From Membranipora membranacea (Eukaryota > Bryozoa > Gymnolaemata > Cheilostomatida > Membraniporidae), in the NCBI GenBank assembly GCA_914767715.1, contig OU612065.1, positions 18,788,001 through 18,852,000 on the forward strand: a DNA stretch of 64,000 nt, written 5' to 3'. Each line of letters starts with the position of its first letter. Within the stretch, counting starts at the first letter, position 1. Made by a program: the position numbers and the translations under genes. Of this stretch, positions 11,649 through 24,829 are shown in pieces. The notes beneath the pieces were generated by a model that was not told where the DNA came from, made no database searches, and was given only the letters and a program-made list of their open reading frames with translations.

Positions 11649-13132
11649 AAATAGATATGAATATTTTTACAAATCACGAATGATGTTTCCACTGCTCACA
11701 TTTACAACAAGCCTAAGAGGACATAAATATACATAAATTTAGTTAATTTTTTCCCCACCATTCGTCAAGAGTCGACATGTGCGCTGGAATCAGGTTTCAG
11801 AAATATGAGTAACATGGCTAATCAGTTAAACACACAGGAAGACTTGGTGATCAATATAGATTTGGAATAAAATTTCTTTCAAAACATGTGTGTGAATGAT
11901 GCTTTGAAGGAATTAAATATTCTAGCCCATAGAGTGATCTGTCGTCCGTGTCTACATCCTAAAGAACTCATTTTCAAAATATCTGGTTTAAACGTTTGAC
12001 ATGTATAAAACAACAGCCCTGGGGATGAGACATTAATTGACAAAACAAGACCCTCACAATATAGGTGTAATAATTTGTTTTCTGCAAGCTAAATTTAATT
12101 AGGTAAGCATCATCTAGCAGTAGTATTATTCCTAGATTTATAGCGATGTGGAAATTTTGTAAGAAAAATCTGTTATTGTGCTTGGTTTCCTTCAAAACAA
12201 ATTAATGAGTTTAGATATACAAATTAAAATTGGTTAACAGCAAGTTGATAACATTATATCCAGAATGTTTTGTTTTTATTAGCGAGGATGATTCAAGTGT
12301 GTGCAATCAATTTCTGTTTATACAGCTTAGCCAAAAGCCTCTTGATACTCTCCTCTGCACTGCCTTGGTGGCAACCCGCAATATTGCTTACAAAGGGATG
12401 TTTTATTCTGAATCAGACATGGGTGCGCCAGCTTGGGTCTTGTTGTGATTTCATCGGGGTGGCTTTTGTCATGGGCAGATTTTGACAGCTTCAGTTTGTG
12501 TTGAGACAGCAGGCAATGTTGTTACTAAACTTTATTACTCAATGCAAACCACTCGCAAAGACTAAGTTATACAGTGATATACTTAGAAACAAGTAAAGAA
12601 TAAGTAAAGATAAATAAAAGCTTGGTCAAGAGACTGTCAAGGTATGTTTTTTCTGATTATTCTAATGTAATTTTTCCTCATTTTCCTATTATCAATTAAT
12701 ATCAAACGGAATTACACATGAGAGAGATTTACATGACTACTCAGTTGAATAATGATTCATATTAATTAATTTTAGAATACTGTACTGGCAGTTAAATCTT
12801 TTAATTTTAAAGTTGTATATCTATTTTCTTTATGTACTTATGAATGGTAATTTTTTAACATTCACAGGTTTCACGGGATCATAGACAGAGAAATAAACGT
12901 GACAAATAACAGATATTATTTCTCTCCAATTCGCTTCCCCGTTGTGCCTAATATGCTCTTTACAACCAAGACACTAATCTAAAGTTCATTGGGAACTTTA
13001 TAATAGGTACACCATGAGCTGTAGGTAAAGTATTTACCTTCTCTAGTGTGTTGTTGAAAAGAAAAATCAGCATGTAGCAAAATATTGAAAAATCTTTACA
13101 CTTCACATCACATGTTACTTTCGTCTTACCTG
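11649..13132 (-). other. Probable first intron of the AVIT-like gene
   Basis: About 1.5 kb of AT-rich DNA between a splice acceptor (TATTTCAG, just before the ATG-bearing exon) and a splice donor. Two overlapping open frames at 12230-12485 have no splice context or recognisable similarity. I see no gene here. Confidence 0.4.
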
Positions 13133-13200
13133 TTACGTTTCAGTATTGTATGTGACCAACAAAACATCTACTTATATATCAACTGAGTATCGATGTGCAT
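13133..13200 (-). other. Candidate 5' UTR exon of the AVIT-like gene
   Basis: On the minus strand a good donor, AACAG|GTAAGAC, lies at 13132/13133. It would join the TATTTCAG acceptor before the coding exon at 11620. The upstream limit is a guess. No transcript evidence is available. Confidence 0.35.
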
Positions 13201-13870
13201 CATGTGACTGTGTTGCGTCACCAAAGCATTCCATCCGTCAATAACAACCAGCACTTGCTGGCACTACCATGAAGTAACTTCCATGATATAGTCTACCTCC
13301 CCTACCACGGATATGTACACATATTATGATGAATTTGGTTAAGCTATGGAATGGCCCTGTTACGTCAACAGGATATCACACAAGACATCATGGTATCTGA
13401 GAGATTATTTATTTTGCTGTTCGCTCCACTTTAGTTGAAGCCTGAGAGCAGCCATTGTTCAGCTAGCATAATTAGGCGTCTGCAGAAATGTCACCAGGGT
13501 AAACCTGGCATAGCAGGGATGGCTCAGCAATCCATTTGACATCACTAGTAATAACATGCATCTAAGATCGTATATGGAAGGCAGGGGGAAATCAATCGGA
13601 CTATCAACCAAACATCGGCGGAGTGGGCTAGCCTAAGACGGAGAAACCAGAACCATGATTATGAACCAAATATGCATGATTCTTCAGTGATTGGAGATTT
13701 TATTTCAGTTGTTATCATAGCGCTCAATAAATAATACCACAAACCAAGAGCACTTACTACAGAAAAGAAATGAACACGCAAAATATCACTTTCAGAGCAC
13801 CTTGCATTCATTCTGACAGTGACCGTAAAATCTGAAGCCTGAAGTTTATATTTAGACAGTAGGACACATC
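13201..13870. other. Intergenic, 3' end of CARS1
   Basis: No coding exon is seen. On the minus strand an AATAAA hexamer at 13699-13704 lies about 170 bases after the CARS1 stop and is the likely polyadenylation signal. The remainder should include the promoter of the AVIT-like gene. Confidence 0.5.
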
Positions 13871-16800
13871 TCAGGCGTTGCCTTGCTCTTTCAGATATTG
13901 CTGGTACTTTTTAGCCTGGGCATCATATTGTTTTTGTAACTTTTTAAGCTGACTTTTCGTCATCTCCTCACCTTTGGCGTTGTGAGTTGGCATACCCTGA
14001 GGAATAAACATAAACACAGTCAAAAGCTACCAAAAACTTTGAATGGACATTGAATCAGATAATTATGAGCCTGCAACCAGCATATTCTAACAATATTCGA
14101 CAACACAGGAAAATGGAGAATTCAAGCTGTCTGGCTATAGACATCATTACCTTTTCATCAAACTTGGAGTATTCATCTTTTAGACTAGTGAACAGCTCAC
14201 TTGGAGGGATTCTCTTCTGAGCTTCTTTTGCTTTCTATAAGAAAGTGGAGAAATATGAGATGCAGAAACAGGCAAATAACTAAAGTGTATTTAGATTTTC
14301 GAGAATGATATAGAGGTTTAGATTGGATACGTGTGACATCACCACTATATTAACTGCTATTAATAACCTCAGATAAACTAGATTATTCGCCCATCAAATA
14401 TTGGGTCTACAAGAGACCTTGTCAACCCTTCGTACAATGTTCACAAGCAACCCCTACTATTTTTCTCCATCATAACCCTTTTTTATAATCCTAATCCTGG
14501 ACATCAAGATTTAAGTAAAAACCACAAGTTTCAGTATTTTATAGACATGCTTAATGCGATATCAGATTCAAATATTAACTTTATCTTTGACTGCCCAAAT
14601 TACTCAAAAATTACATACATACATATCAAAACCTTAAAACACAATTTTGCATTAAGGTGATGGATCTGGCTGACTTTATAAAATTTACTGAAGATTTGCT
14701 ACCAATATATGCTAAATCAAATTTGTCCGGGGCCTCTGAATACGATGGGTGCCAAATATCGTCTGTAATCTGGCTGATTTATTTGAATAACTATCTCATT
14801 CCCCCTCATAAGACAAGACAAGACATGCTGAATCAGAGTATCTTACCTTTTCGGCCTCTGCTTTGGCTTTCTTTTCCTCTTTTGCCCTCAGTTCAGCTTC
14901 TTTAGCCTGTAGTGTATAGACAATACTGAACTTATAATTGTGATCACCAATAAATCACGAGAAATGGAAGGGTTTTCATAATCACATGTTCAAACAGGGA
15001 CTACTTGGTTCAAAAGTAACAAAAATGTTAATGACACAACTTTTCAAATACGCCTAGAGCTATGATAAAGGCCTATCATATTGGTAAAACTTATTATTCA
15101 CCTAGAAATCCTGGGCAGACCAGGTCACACTATTTTGTGTGTTACCATTGGCCTGATATCTCTGGGAATACCAGTAAATTACATACTGGGGTATTCCTAT
15201 ACCCTAGAGTGGTTAATAATGGCAGTAGTTAAATTAAGCTAGCTAAGGTTTATACAAAGCCATGAGGTTAGGCTTGTCATATATTTCACATTTTCAAGCA
15301 CACACAAAACGACAAATTTTCTCCCCTGTGAATATCCATTACCCCCTCGAAGGTAAATCATCAAGAAGACAAAAGAAGACTGACCTTAATCTTATCCTCC
15401 CTTTCTTTGATCAGAGTATCCTTATCCACCAGTTTAATGGCTGTGTTGTCACCTTTAAACATAAATGTAATATTTTTACCCCCAGCCGTCATCGATGGTT
15501 CCTTACTTAGCTACACAACTGAAACTCTCAGCACACAATAACCTGTATCGTGCTGTGCTCACAAAATTTGGTCAAACAATATTATGTGACAGGTTCTAAA
15601 TCTATATATTTTTGACAGGATGTTATTAAGACATTAATTTGTATTCTTCTTAGCGGACATGAGCAAAGAAGGTACAACATAAAACATTGTCTCTGATTCA
15701 ATAGCATGTGTTGAGCAGGATCTTTATCTTACGCTCTGTATGTTCGGGGAGGGTGTGTTGGAAGCAGCATTTCCTTATCAGCTACTTGTGAGGTTGACAA
15801 TAAAACAAGCTTTGATAATTAAACAAATGTTTTATTTACGGGTGCGCATATTTTGGGGGTATACCCAGTCACGGTGATGAAGTTATCAAGTTTTAAACTC
15901 CCAAACAAAAAGTTTGAAAGATTTGGATCACTGGTACAGTATTGCCATCAATAGTTATTTAACAAAGCATTGTAACACTGACCATCAATATCTTCCATTC
16001 TGACACCCAGGAACGGCAGCACATCATCTCTAAGCTGATCACACAGTTTCAGCGCTGCCATATCTTTACACTCGGCAGCATTCTTCTTCACAGATTTCCT
16101 AAAGTCAGCTATGCAGTCCAGATAAGGGATCACAGTCTCTTCAATGTTCACGTTAGAGTCTGATTTCTGAGTGAAGCCTATCGTAGTATCTTTATCAATA
16201 GCTCCAAATATCTGTAATTTTCAGTGCTAGGTTAGAAGCAGACTGCATTCTAACAACAGCTGAGTATGTACCATAAAGTGGGCAGTATTTAAAATCAATA
16301 TGAAAAGTAAATGTGGTCAAGGTAACAGAGCCCTCGATCAATGTCAATTCTACAAATATGCACATGAAATGTTAGGTGGTTCTGAGATATTATTTGGAAG
16401 TAATCCCCTCATACCATATGAGCTGATAACTTCATAAATCATGATTAAACATCATAAAACAAGCCTTTATCATACCCTGAGCATGTCAGTGATGTATGCA
16501 GAGATATTGGATAGTATCATATAATCACACAGCTGTTGACTTGTCTGCTTATTCTTTGTGTAGATATTAGTCTGTGTGATAAGAGTTCTCATCGATTCTA
16601 AAGCTGCCCTGGTGTCAATCGAATCTACAGTAAAAAAGTGATATTTTCAATACTGTTTTTATGTTCATGTGGTTACATATTTATGCGATATTGTTCTAAA
16701 ACGAAACAGTTTTGTTATAGTGGGATTCAGTAAACCGAGCATATAAAAGTACTTTTATAATATGAAGAAAAAGATGAATGCAGAAATTGAATGTAGGCAT

Positions 16801-19800
16801 CTTTCAGTCACGTTTTAACTCTTAATAAATTGATTTATTTCATACATAGTGCAGCTTACAAAATGAAAGAAAGGGCCTTATATTACTTAACCTGCTCTAA
16901 AGAGCTCAACATAGACGCTGGGAGCATCACCCGGGACACGGCTGATCATTACAAAATGTATCATATGAGTTAGTACTTACCACAGAGAGCTGTGTGCACT
17001 GCTCTCTTACAATCAGTCAGTGACTGGTTCAGTTTTACTTCCTCAGCTGCCCATTTTCTAAACATACCACTTCCTTTACTGGTCAAATTCCGCAGAATGC
17101 TCTTCATGTTCAAGAAAAACTCCTACAGTATAAGTACAAGTATAAGGTAAGTGCCAAATCGATCACCACATTGTAACGATCAGTTTCAGTTTATTTGTAC
17201 ATTCGGTATCATGAGAATGATAAAATTGAATGGACTAAGAATGGTTAAGGTTGTATGCTGTTAAAATAAGACATTAAGGTTGGAAAAAATGATTTGGCAT
17301 TTTTTGAGTCGTGCAGTCCTTGAGTCGGAAAATAGTGTTTAGACGAGAGGATGTTCTGTTATTGTTTCGTATTACTCTACTAAAAAGTGGATGCTCTGGA
17401 TCACCCGCTATTTTATTAAAATGTCTCTTGCTCAGATCAAAAATAAAATCAGATAAGGTCGGAAAACGTAAAAGTAACAGTCTTTCTTCATAGCTATGGT
17501 CCGGAAAAATAGTTCTTGTAGCAGACCTTTGAATTCTTTCTACAGAAGACTTATTGAGGTAACACCCCACTTGATAAGAATGTGACTCTTGGGGGGGGGG
17601 GCTCAAATAGCATCAAGTACATTGACTTAGTTATAGTATTACAATTAAATCTACTTTTTACTATAATAGTTATGTACTATCTATCTTACATGGATCACAG
17701 CCAGCCATTAACAGTGTTCAGAATGGCAATCGCGGCCGTAGGCGGTCGTTAGGGGGTGGGTGGAAAGCTAGAAAACTCTGTTTTCTCTTGCAATTTATCA
17801 CATTTCTAACTTTAGCACCTGTTTACAGCATATTTGCCTCATTCAATCCTGTTTTTCAGATTACTCACACCCTTAAACATACCACTATGATGTTACATCA
17901 ATAAAGTAACATAAATGTGCAGACTTATTATTGGTTGTCTTCTCCCATGTCTGGACATTCTCAGACACGGCACTTTTTGGAGACTGCTAGCTTTTTTTTA
18001 AAATGAACAAGACTTGTTATATTTGATTAGGAGTTGTCGTTTCGGTCAGATTTTGTTATCATCATGGTAAGACAAGCACGGGAAATTATAGGAAAAAAGA
18101 AGACATTCTCATATCGCAACATAGCACATAGAGTTAGGTCTATTTCTAATGAGTCTACATTGATAGAATTAATTTTCCAGTGACTGAAAAGTGCCGTGTT
18201 TGAGAATGTCCAGACATGGGAGAAGACAACCAATAATAAGTCTGCACATTTATGTTACTTTATTGATGTAACATCATAGTGGTATGTTTTAGGGTATGAG
18301 GAATCTGAACGACCGCGATCGCCATCCCGAACACTGTTAAGGGCTGGCTGTGACATGGATAAGAACATCCTAGATATAGAAGTGGTAAACCTAATAATTG
18401 GAGGGACCACAACATTTCTCATCCCTGCGATTTACAACATACTAAAGTTAACTTATCTTTCATGGTCAGTCAATTCGGACCATCCTGACCTAGTACCTGA
18501 TCTATGATATCTAACTTGAGCATGATGTCTTTACCTTGAATGTACGCTCATATAGCAGAGAAATCTCCATCGTCTCGTTACTGTAGTCCAGAGTATCCTT
18601 CCATGAATGGAGTAAGAAGGCGAATCTTATCTGCACAGCCGTATAAGTTTCTAGTGCTTGCTTTATTGATGTGAAATTTTTCAATGACTTGGACATTTTC
18701 ATACCATCTATGGTTAGATGTCCGGAGTGTAGGAAATATCTTATCCAATGACTGTGACCAAAGTAAGCCTGTAATATAATGGAACAATTATAATTTTATT
18801 TGCGTGACCCTGCTAAAAAAGAGACAGTATTAAGACAAAAGTGAAAGTCTCATAAGAACAAATCTTATTTTTCTGGGGTTTCAGCCAATATGATTGGCTA
18901 GTGTCAGTGTACCAAAATAATTATTATTTTTCAAGTTGTTTACTCTGTGTCAATGAGCACATGTAAGAATGGATTATTTTTTCGATTTTATAATATAGGG
19001 GAACAAACTGTGTAAAATGTCTGTAGGAGATAAGGGGACATAATGCAAATTTGTGACTAGCAGAGTGGGAGGATCGAACACTATTTCTTCTAAGGAGCAA
19101 TGGTCATAAGTAAAGTATGCATGCAGACATTGTAGGACATACCTCGGCCTGAGCTAGCTCATTATCGTGATGAGGGAATTTGAGATCGTAGCCTCCAGTG
19201 TGAATATCAATAGAGTCTCCTAATATTGCGCTAGCCATAACGGAGCATTCTATATGCCAGCCTGGTCTTCCCTGTAAAAATAAAGAGTCAATATGAGCGA
19301 CTGAGCGATCGCATGACAAGGTCAAGGACACATAAAGTCCACTATGAAGTTTCCTCCTTTATGTAGCATTTTGTAGTGCCCTTACATGTGTTGACCAACT
19401 GATTGACTATGTAGGCAGTTTAGGGAGTCTCTTTTTTTTCTCGATTATTCAGGTTTTAGTATAACACGAAAATTGTGTACTGGTGTTTGTATCTCACAGC
19501 AGTAAAATAACACTCCCTCGTTGCTCAAACTATTTACTGGGAGAAACCGTACCAACCTTTCCCCAAGGTGAGTCCCAGCTGGGTTCTCCAGGTTTTGAGA
19601 CTTTCCACAGAGCGAAATCTGTGGGACTTTTCTTCTCACCGCCAGTGTTAGACAAATCACCTAAAAGTGGAAAACCAATGTGATGTCAGCAAAGCCTGTA
19701 TTGATGATGCTAAATACTACACTAGATCATGGTTGATCCAAGGTTTCCTGCATGAGTGTCACTCCGATTCTATTTGTAAGCTGATTGGGGCTTGAGGGGA

Positions 19801-22800
19801 AACAACTCAACATTAAGACAAACTTGATCAAACTTGAGCTAGTACTTCACCAACTGATGTTTGGCTATCCATTAGAGTGACAATAGAACATGATGATGGG
19901 AAAGGAGACTACATTGTCATGCTCCGAGTACCGCAAGGGGTGTAAGCCATTGCCAGTGATTATTTATCATTATAACTAGTCTCACAATCAGGTAAGAACA
20001 ATGCATAGAAATGAAGCAGGGTTTTGTCCGTCCAACTAACACATTTCACATTGTGTAGAGCATGGGATTGCAACATTTTATTGAACATGGCCACATTTTA
20101 CGCACGCTCAACTCACAAGGCCGCAAAATATCATTCAGGCATAAAATTGGAACACAAGTAACAATTTTGGTCCTCCAACTTTATACAAACTAAAACAGAT
20201 TTATGCGTAAAAGCTGCGGTATGTTGCAAGAACATCAGCTCCACAAAAATATTGGTTTATCAACTAAAGTTTTGTTACGTCATGTTACCTCATGATTTCT
20301 GAGATTTGGTCATGTACATGACTAAGGCTGGAACAAACCCGGTCCTAACCTGCAGGTTCGACCACCTCAGGTCAGTACCGAGGTCGAGTCGGGTTTAAGC
20401 TTGCCGGGTTTGAGCTTACTCAGGCCTAGTTAGTCATTTCATTTGCACTACCAAATACTAGTTTTTGTCTTTCTACTAGCTGGTCAAAACATCGCATGCG
20501 ATGTTATGTTCGGCAGTCCAGGACCTTAACCACTACGCCACTGAATTTATATGACTGTAAATGAAATCAAGACTGTATTATCATAAAAAACTTTGTATTC
20601 CAACTACATGTAAAAAATGGGAGTTGCCTTCATTTATGTGTGGTGGGGCAACTCCAAAGTGTTATATATGATGGCTATTAGAATTTGACTAATATTCAAT
20701 GTAGCAGTATGCCAAATCCTATGGCAATATCCATTTCGATGTAAAATGATCTTGAGATCCATTATGGGAGCCTAGAAAAGCAACTTTGCCGATAACAGTT
20801 TTTTTACCTCAGGGAATGGGGGTTATCATGTAATAAGTTTTAATGTTATGACTACGGTACTTTGTGTATTCTTTGTATGAATGAATTCAATATTTTACAA
20901 CGGCTCAGCAATATAAAGGTTGAGTAGCTCTGTTTCATGCGTACTCGAACTCGACCTGGCCCGGTACTGAAAGATAGCCAAAACCCGGAAACCCAACCCG
21001 GTTCTGGTTTTGTGAACCCGTTCCAGCCTTATACATGACATCCCTGCGTTTCATGTATAGTGCAAAGGGCAGGATTGGCGCGGAAAAGTTGCTGAAGCGC
21101 CCTCCTGCAAGGGAGGAATTTTCACAAATACTGAGAGGGAATCTGGAACTTTTCGGCCAAAATGAAGGAGCGCTTGTAACATGAGAACTTTTTGATACAG
21201 ATCTGCCTCTTTTGTTCAAAATTACAGTTTTGCAAATTACTATAATATTATAGAGTGTTGTAATTCAAACATGCAAAGGTAACTGTTCTGGGTTATTTTG
21301 AGAATAAAGCACTTGAAAAAGTGGTTGGCACCAGTACTACGCTCATGTTTTCTTGTAAAACGGCTTGCGAAGCTCAGCTACGTGCATAATATAGAATGGC
21401 TGCTATTTTAAAATACATTGTACTTACAGAGTGCTATGCATACTTATCAAAATGACGAAATGGGGAATCAAAATTAATGTGCATCAACTTTCACAGGCCA
21501 CAATTGGCCGCAAAGGACTCCCCATTAGGACGCACTTGCAAACATCCGCATGTTGCCAACAGCTGATGAAGAGCATTTGGATTTTTCAGTGAGTTTTTAA
21601 CAAGACTTGATTAACAAAATATTTCGCAAAGAATCCACTCAAAAGACATTTATCAGAACAACGCTCTCCACCTCACCAAGGGAGAGGGGACTCTGTTTTT
21701 CACTCACCTTCTCCCTCAGCCAATGCAGAGGAATCTCCGAACGCTTCTGGTACAAGCTTGGCGTAAAAGTGCTTCTCATCCTGGTTAAATTTACTTGTGG
21801 CAAAATAAACTGAACCGTTAGCCTCGTACCTGAAAAATGATGGAATTTCGTTCAAATTGAAAGTGCAACAACCTAATTTCATGTGAAATTGTTTCCTCGT
21901 TTGTATTGATCATTATCAATTATAAACTTTCATCAAAAGTTGATAAAATCTGATAATTACACACAACATACTCTCCTCATAAATAAAATCGCTGACAGCC
22001 GTGTCCATTGCACCGGGGTCGTTTTTCTTCATGACTTTATTATATATTTATCATTTATTTATATTATACATAACATTTAAATATATTGCCTGCTCCGGAG
22101 CTATGCGGTGTATATCAAAGCAAAAGGTTTTAGATAAATCTTCTGTTATAATAATGACTCATATGAAATTCTGTCATAGTAATCATGGTTGTCACTGGAG
22201 TGCAGAGCATATGAATGCAATTTCTAATATAAAACTTGTGTTATAATAATGATATTTGTTACTGGTTACTTACGCAAACCCGTTAGCAATTATTTTCTGG
22301 ACAAACTCTACAATCTCAGGTACATACTCTGTCACCCTTGTCAGCACATCTGGTGGTAAGATCTACAGTAACAAGTGGTAAACAGCTTTCAGGTATACAC
22401 CGAATTCGAACAGCAATAAATGTAACAAAGACATAAAATATTACGCAGTCTACAGACTAATATTTTAATGAGCAAATTAACTTTGAAGTTGTCATCCTTG
22501 TATCGGTGAAGTGAAAACACTTTAAATCTATAGTTGTCGTATCATACTGTTAATTAATTTAGTTAGTACCATAGACTGAGATTTTATCATTGCAATATCA
22601 GCTGAGATTATGAGTGCAGCTAATAATGTTTCTTACATTGAGCAACTCCATATCAGAAAAGTATTCATCTTCAAATTTTCTCGGCAGATCAAAGAATATA
22701 GAATTATCAGTGATCTCAGCACCGTGCAGACTATCCAACAGTTCAGATACAGTGTCACGTACAGTTTCTAACACCTCCTACAATATAATATGCTGGTATT

Positions 22801-24829
22801 AAACGTGTCAGCTTGTACTATAATTACCTGTACTATCAAATATATCTTAGATGTTAACTTCATTGATACATGTATCATATCAGTGATCCAAGATCAATGG
22901 GAAATGTGCTGTTCTTCATACACAATATGGTGTGTATACCGCTGCATTGCAACGCTTAAGTTGAACATGTCAGGTTTGACAGAATTGCCACATTGGTAAA
23001 ACAGAACTAAGAATTGTCTTCCATAATTATCTGAAGGGACGCAATAGAACACAAAATACAATGTGCATTGTGCGATCATATATATATATATATATACAAC
23101 ATTGAGTTCAGGCAGAAAACTGGAGCTAGAATTATATTCTGAGATGAATTAATGCTAGGGACAAATCTTACATAAAAAATATGGCTATCAAAATGAAAAG
23201 AAGCAAAACTATTGTTGATTGTTTAGATCTGGAACTCACAGCAATTTTCTCAGCAGACAAATCTTGTGGGTTATTCTTCATCTTGCTCAGGTTTTCAGAT
23301 GCCACATCAGCTCTGTTTATGGTCTTTGTGAACATGAGTTTCTTGGCCTCATCTGTCTCGGCATCAAGTTTAGCTTGAGTCTTCTTCATAGCTTCTGAGA
23401 GTGTAGATATAACTTCATCTACAGGACTGTAACAAGCAGAGAACACAGGGCTGTTATAAATTCGAATTGGCACAATCCACTACCTAATGTGTAACCAGAG
23501 ACTATAGATAAACCACACTCTCTGTCTCACAGATGCATCACCCTTCTACAACCTGTAGATCTATGAGTAAGCTTACAAGTCAGTCATACAAAGATTCTGA
23601 TAATACTGGGACAACATGAAGTAAATTTTGTACTGTGAATTAGATCAGTCCATAAATCAGACTATATATCTGTTTTTGGCTCCAGCACTAATTTGCCAAA
23701 TGGCAAAATTGATTTCTCTGTGGCTAAGATTGGTGAATTAATGTTTATCAAATTAATTGACATATATCATGTATCAAGAATTCCACTATCATTAAATGCT
23801 GAGATAATTATTGCCAAGATCGTAGCCTTACCATATACATATTGACATGGAAATTTTTGAAATTACTAGAAAAGACTTACTGGTTTTTCTGTTTGTAATC
23901 ATCAAAGAGCCTGGTCTGCCGGGCCCTTTTTATGATTTTATCATCTATATCCGTGATGTTCATACAGTATAATACATCGTACTTAAAATAGTCTTTGAGT
24001 ATTCTTCGCATAATGTCAAAGGAAATGTATGACCTATAATCAAACAATATTGTAGGATAAGACAGAGTTATTCTAGGGTATACATGGCTCATGCAGCAAG
24101 TCGACCAGTATTTAAGATTTGAATACTAGTCAGGAGAGCATGGCTGAGATTGCGATAAGTCAACCTCTGCAGTTTATAATTTTTTTTTTTTCTTATCTGA
24201 AATGGCTTCCTCAAATGGCCTTTATCGATGTCTGTATCATTCTATATTTAAGTTCTGACAAGGATTACAAATGACTATAACCATTCTCATACAGTGACAA
24301 GTCACTCATTGCGACTGCTGTATAAGGATGTCTTAAGAGGGGATAGCAAAGTATCTAAACCACTTTGTTTAGGACTGATTGATTGAATAATAAAAAAATT
24401 GTTTCATAGCAGTATGGTGATTGGCCATGATTATCTTGCTGTATCATATTTGTGACACTTACATACCTTGCATGCCCCATATGTGATGAGTCATAAACTG
24501 TTGGCCCGCAGCTGTACCATAACACCTGATTACCATTCTGAGGAACAAACACCTCCTACAATAAGAAAACAGTGTTGGTCAATATGAGCTTATCATAATG
24601 ATGATGATATTAACTTTATTTCAACGGTTCAAAATCCCCACATGACAATCTTATAAGAGCGTGTTTTACAAAGAAAAATATTCACTTTTAAAAGTATCAT
24701 CAAGTTAAAAGTGAAATAAAAAAATGACATACAGACCTTGTTTCTTGTCAGGCTGTTGTAGAGTTTAAGCTGCGATCTGTTTAGATTCTCTGGAGCATTC
24801 CAGGGGCAAAGCGTTCTCTTAGAAGACAT
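13871..24829 (-). CDS. CARS1: Cysteinyl-tRNA synthetase, cytosolic (17 exons, complete)
   Basis: Class I synthetase that activates cysteine and charges tRNA-Cys. Exons: 24829-24737, 24555-24467, 24033-23881, 23426-23240, 22777-22637, 22362-22274, 21829-21708, 19660-19557, 19271-19143, 18768-18535, 17122-16981, 16624-16476, 16211-15983, 15452-15385, 14906-14847, 14234-14151, 13996-13871. All phases join, giving 732 residues (the human enzyme is about 750). The HIGH-type motif HMGH is at 56-59 and KMSKS at 393-397. Zinc ligands are C47, C335, H360 and E364. Between the HIGH exons and the second half of the fold lies the eukaryote-specific insertion. The C-terminus is a charged Lys/Glu/Ala helix ending [13 protein letters not shown], typical of animal cytosolic forms and not of the mitochondrial paralogue. 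Start: first ATG before the LYNSLTRNK motif. Introns hold a LINE remnant, two foldback elements and a SINE. Nothing looks broken. Confidence 0.97.
17274..17606 (-). mobile_element. Decayed non-LTR retrotransposon (LINE) reverse transcriptase tail
   Basis: The minus strand reads [20 protein letters not shown], followed by a [11 protein letters not shown] block and [10 protein letters not shown]. This is the thumb/C-terminal part of reverse transcriptases of the CR1/jockey-like LINE groups (pattern LERIQ+RA-R-I, YEERL, LNLPTL). Only about 100 residues remain, upstream parts are missing, and it sits inside a CARS1 intron in the same orientation as the gene. It is a 5'-truncated, inactive copy. 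Confidence 0.7.
17685..18367. mobile_element. Foldback element in a CARS1 intron
   Basis: Left segments 17690-17757 and about 17860-17982 pair with right segments 18190-18362. Matched blocks include ACAGCCAGCC/GGCTGGCTGT, CAGTGTTC/GAACACTG and a 90-base block with CCAATAATAAGTCTGCACAT. The left arm is interrupted by about 100 unpaired bases, so it has been edited since insertion. No coding capacity. Confidence 0.75.
20324..21030. mobile_element. Terminal-inverted-repeat element in a CARS1 intron
   Basis: The ends AAGGCTGGAAC (20324) and GTTCCAGCCTT (to 21030) are inverted copies, and similarity continues about 90 bases inward with repeated ACCCGG/CCGGGT and TCGAGTCG/CGAACTCGA motifs. No transposase frame is present. 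The open frame at 20935-21219 crosses the right end and is not a gene. Confidence 0.65.
20500..20550 (-). repeat. tRNA-like A-box fragment (SINE remnant)
   Basis: The minus strand reads GTGGCGTAGTGGTTAAGG followed by TCCTGGACTGCC, an A-box region like that of tRNA-derived SINEs. No B box is found within the expected distance. It lies inside the element at 20324-21030. Confidence 0.35.
23079..23098. repeat. (TA)n microsatellite
   Basis: Alternating TA in a CARS1 intron between exons 4 and 5. Confidence 0.8.
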
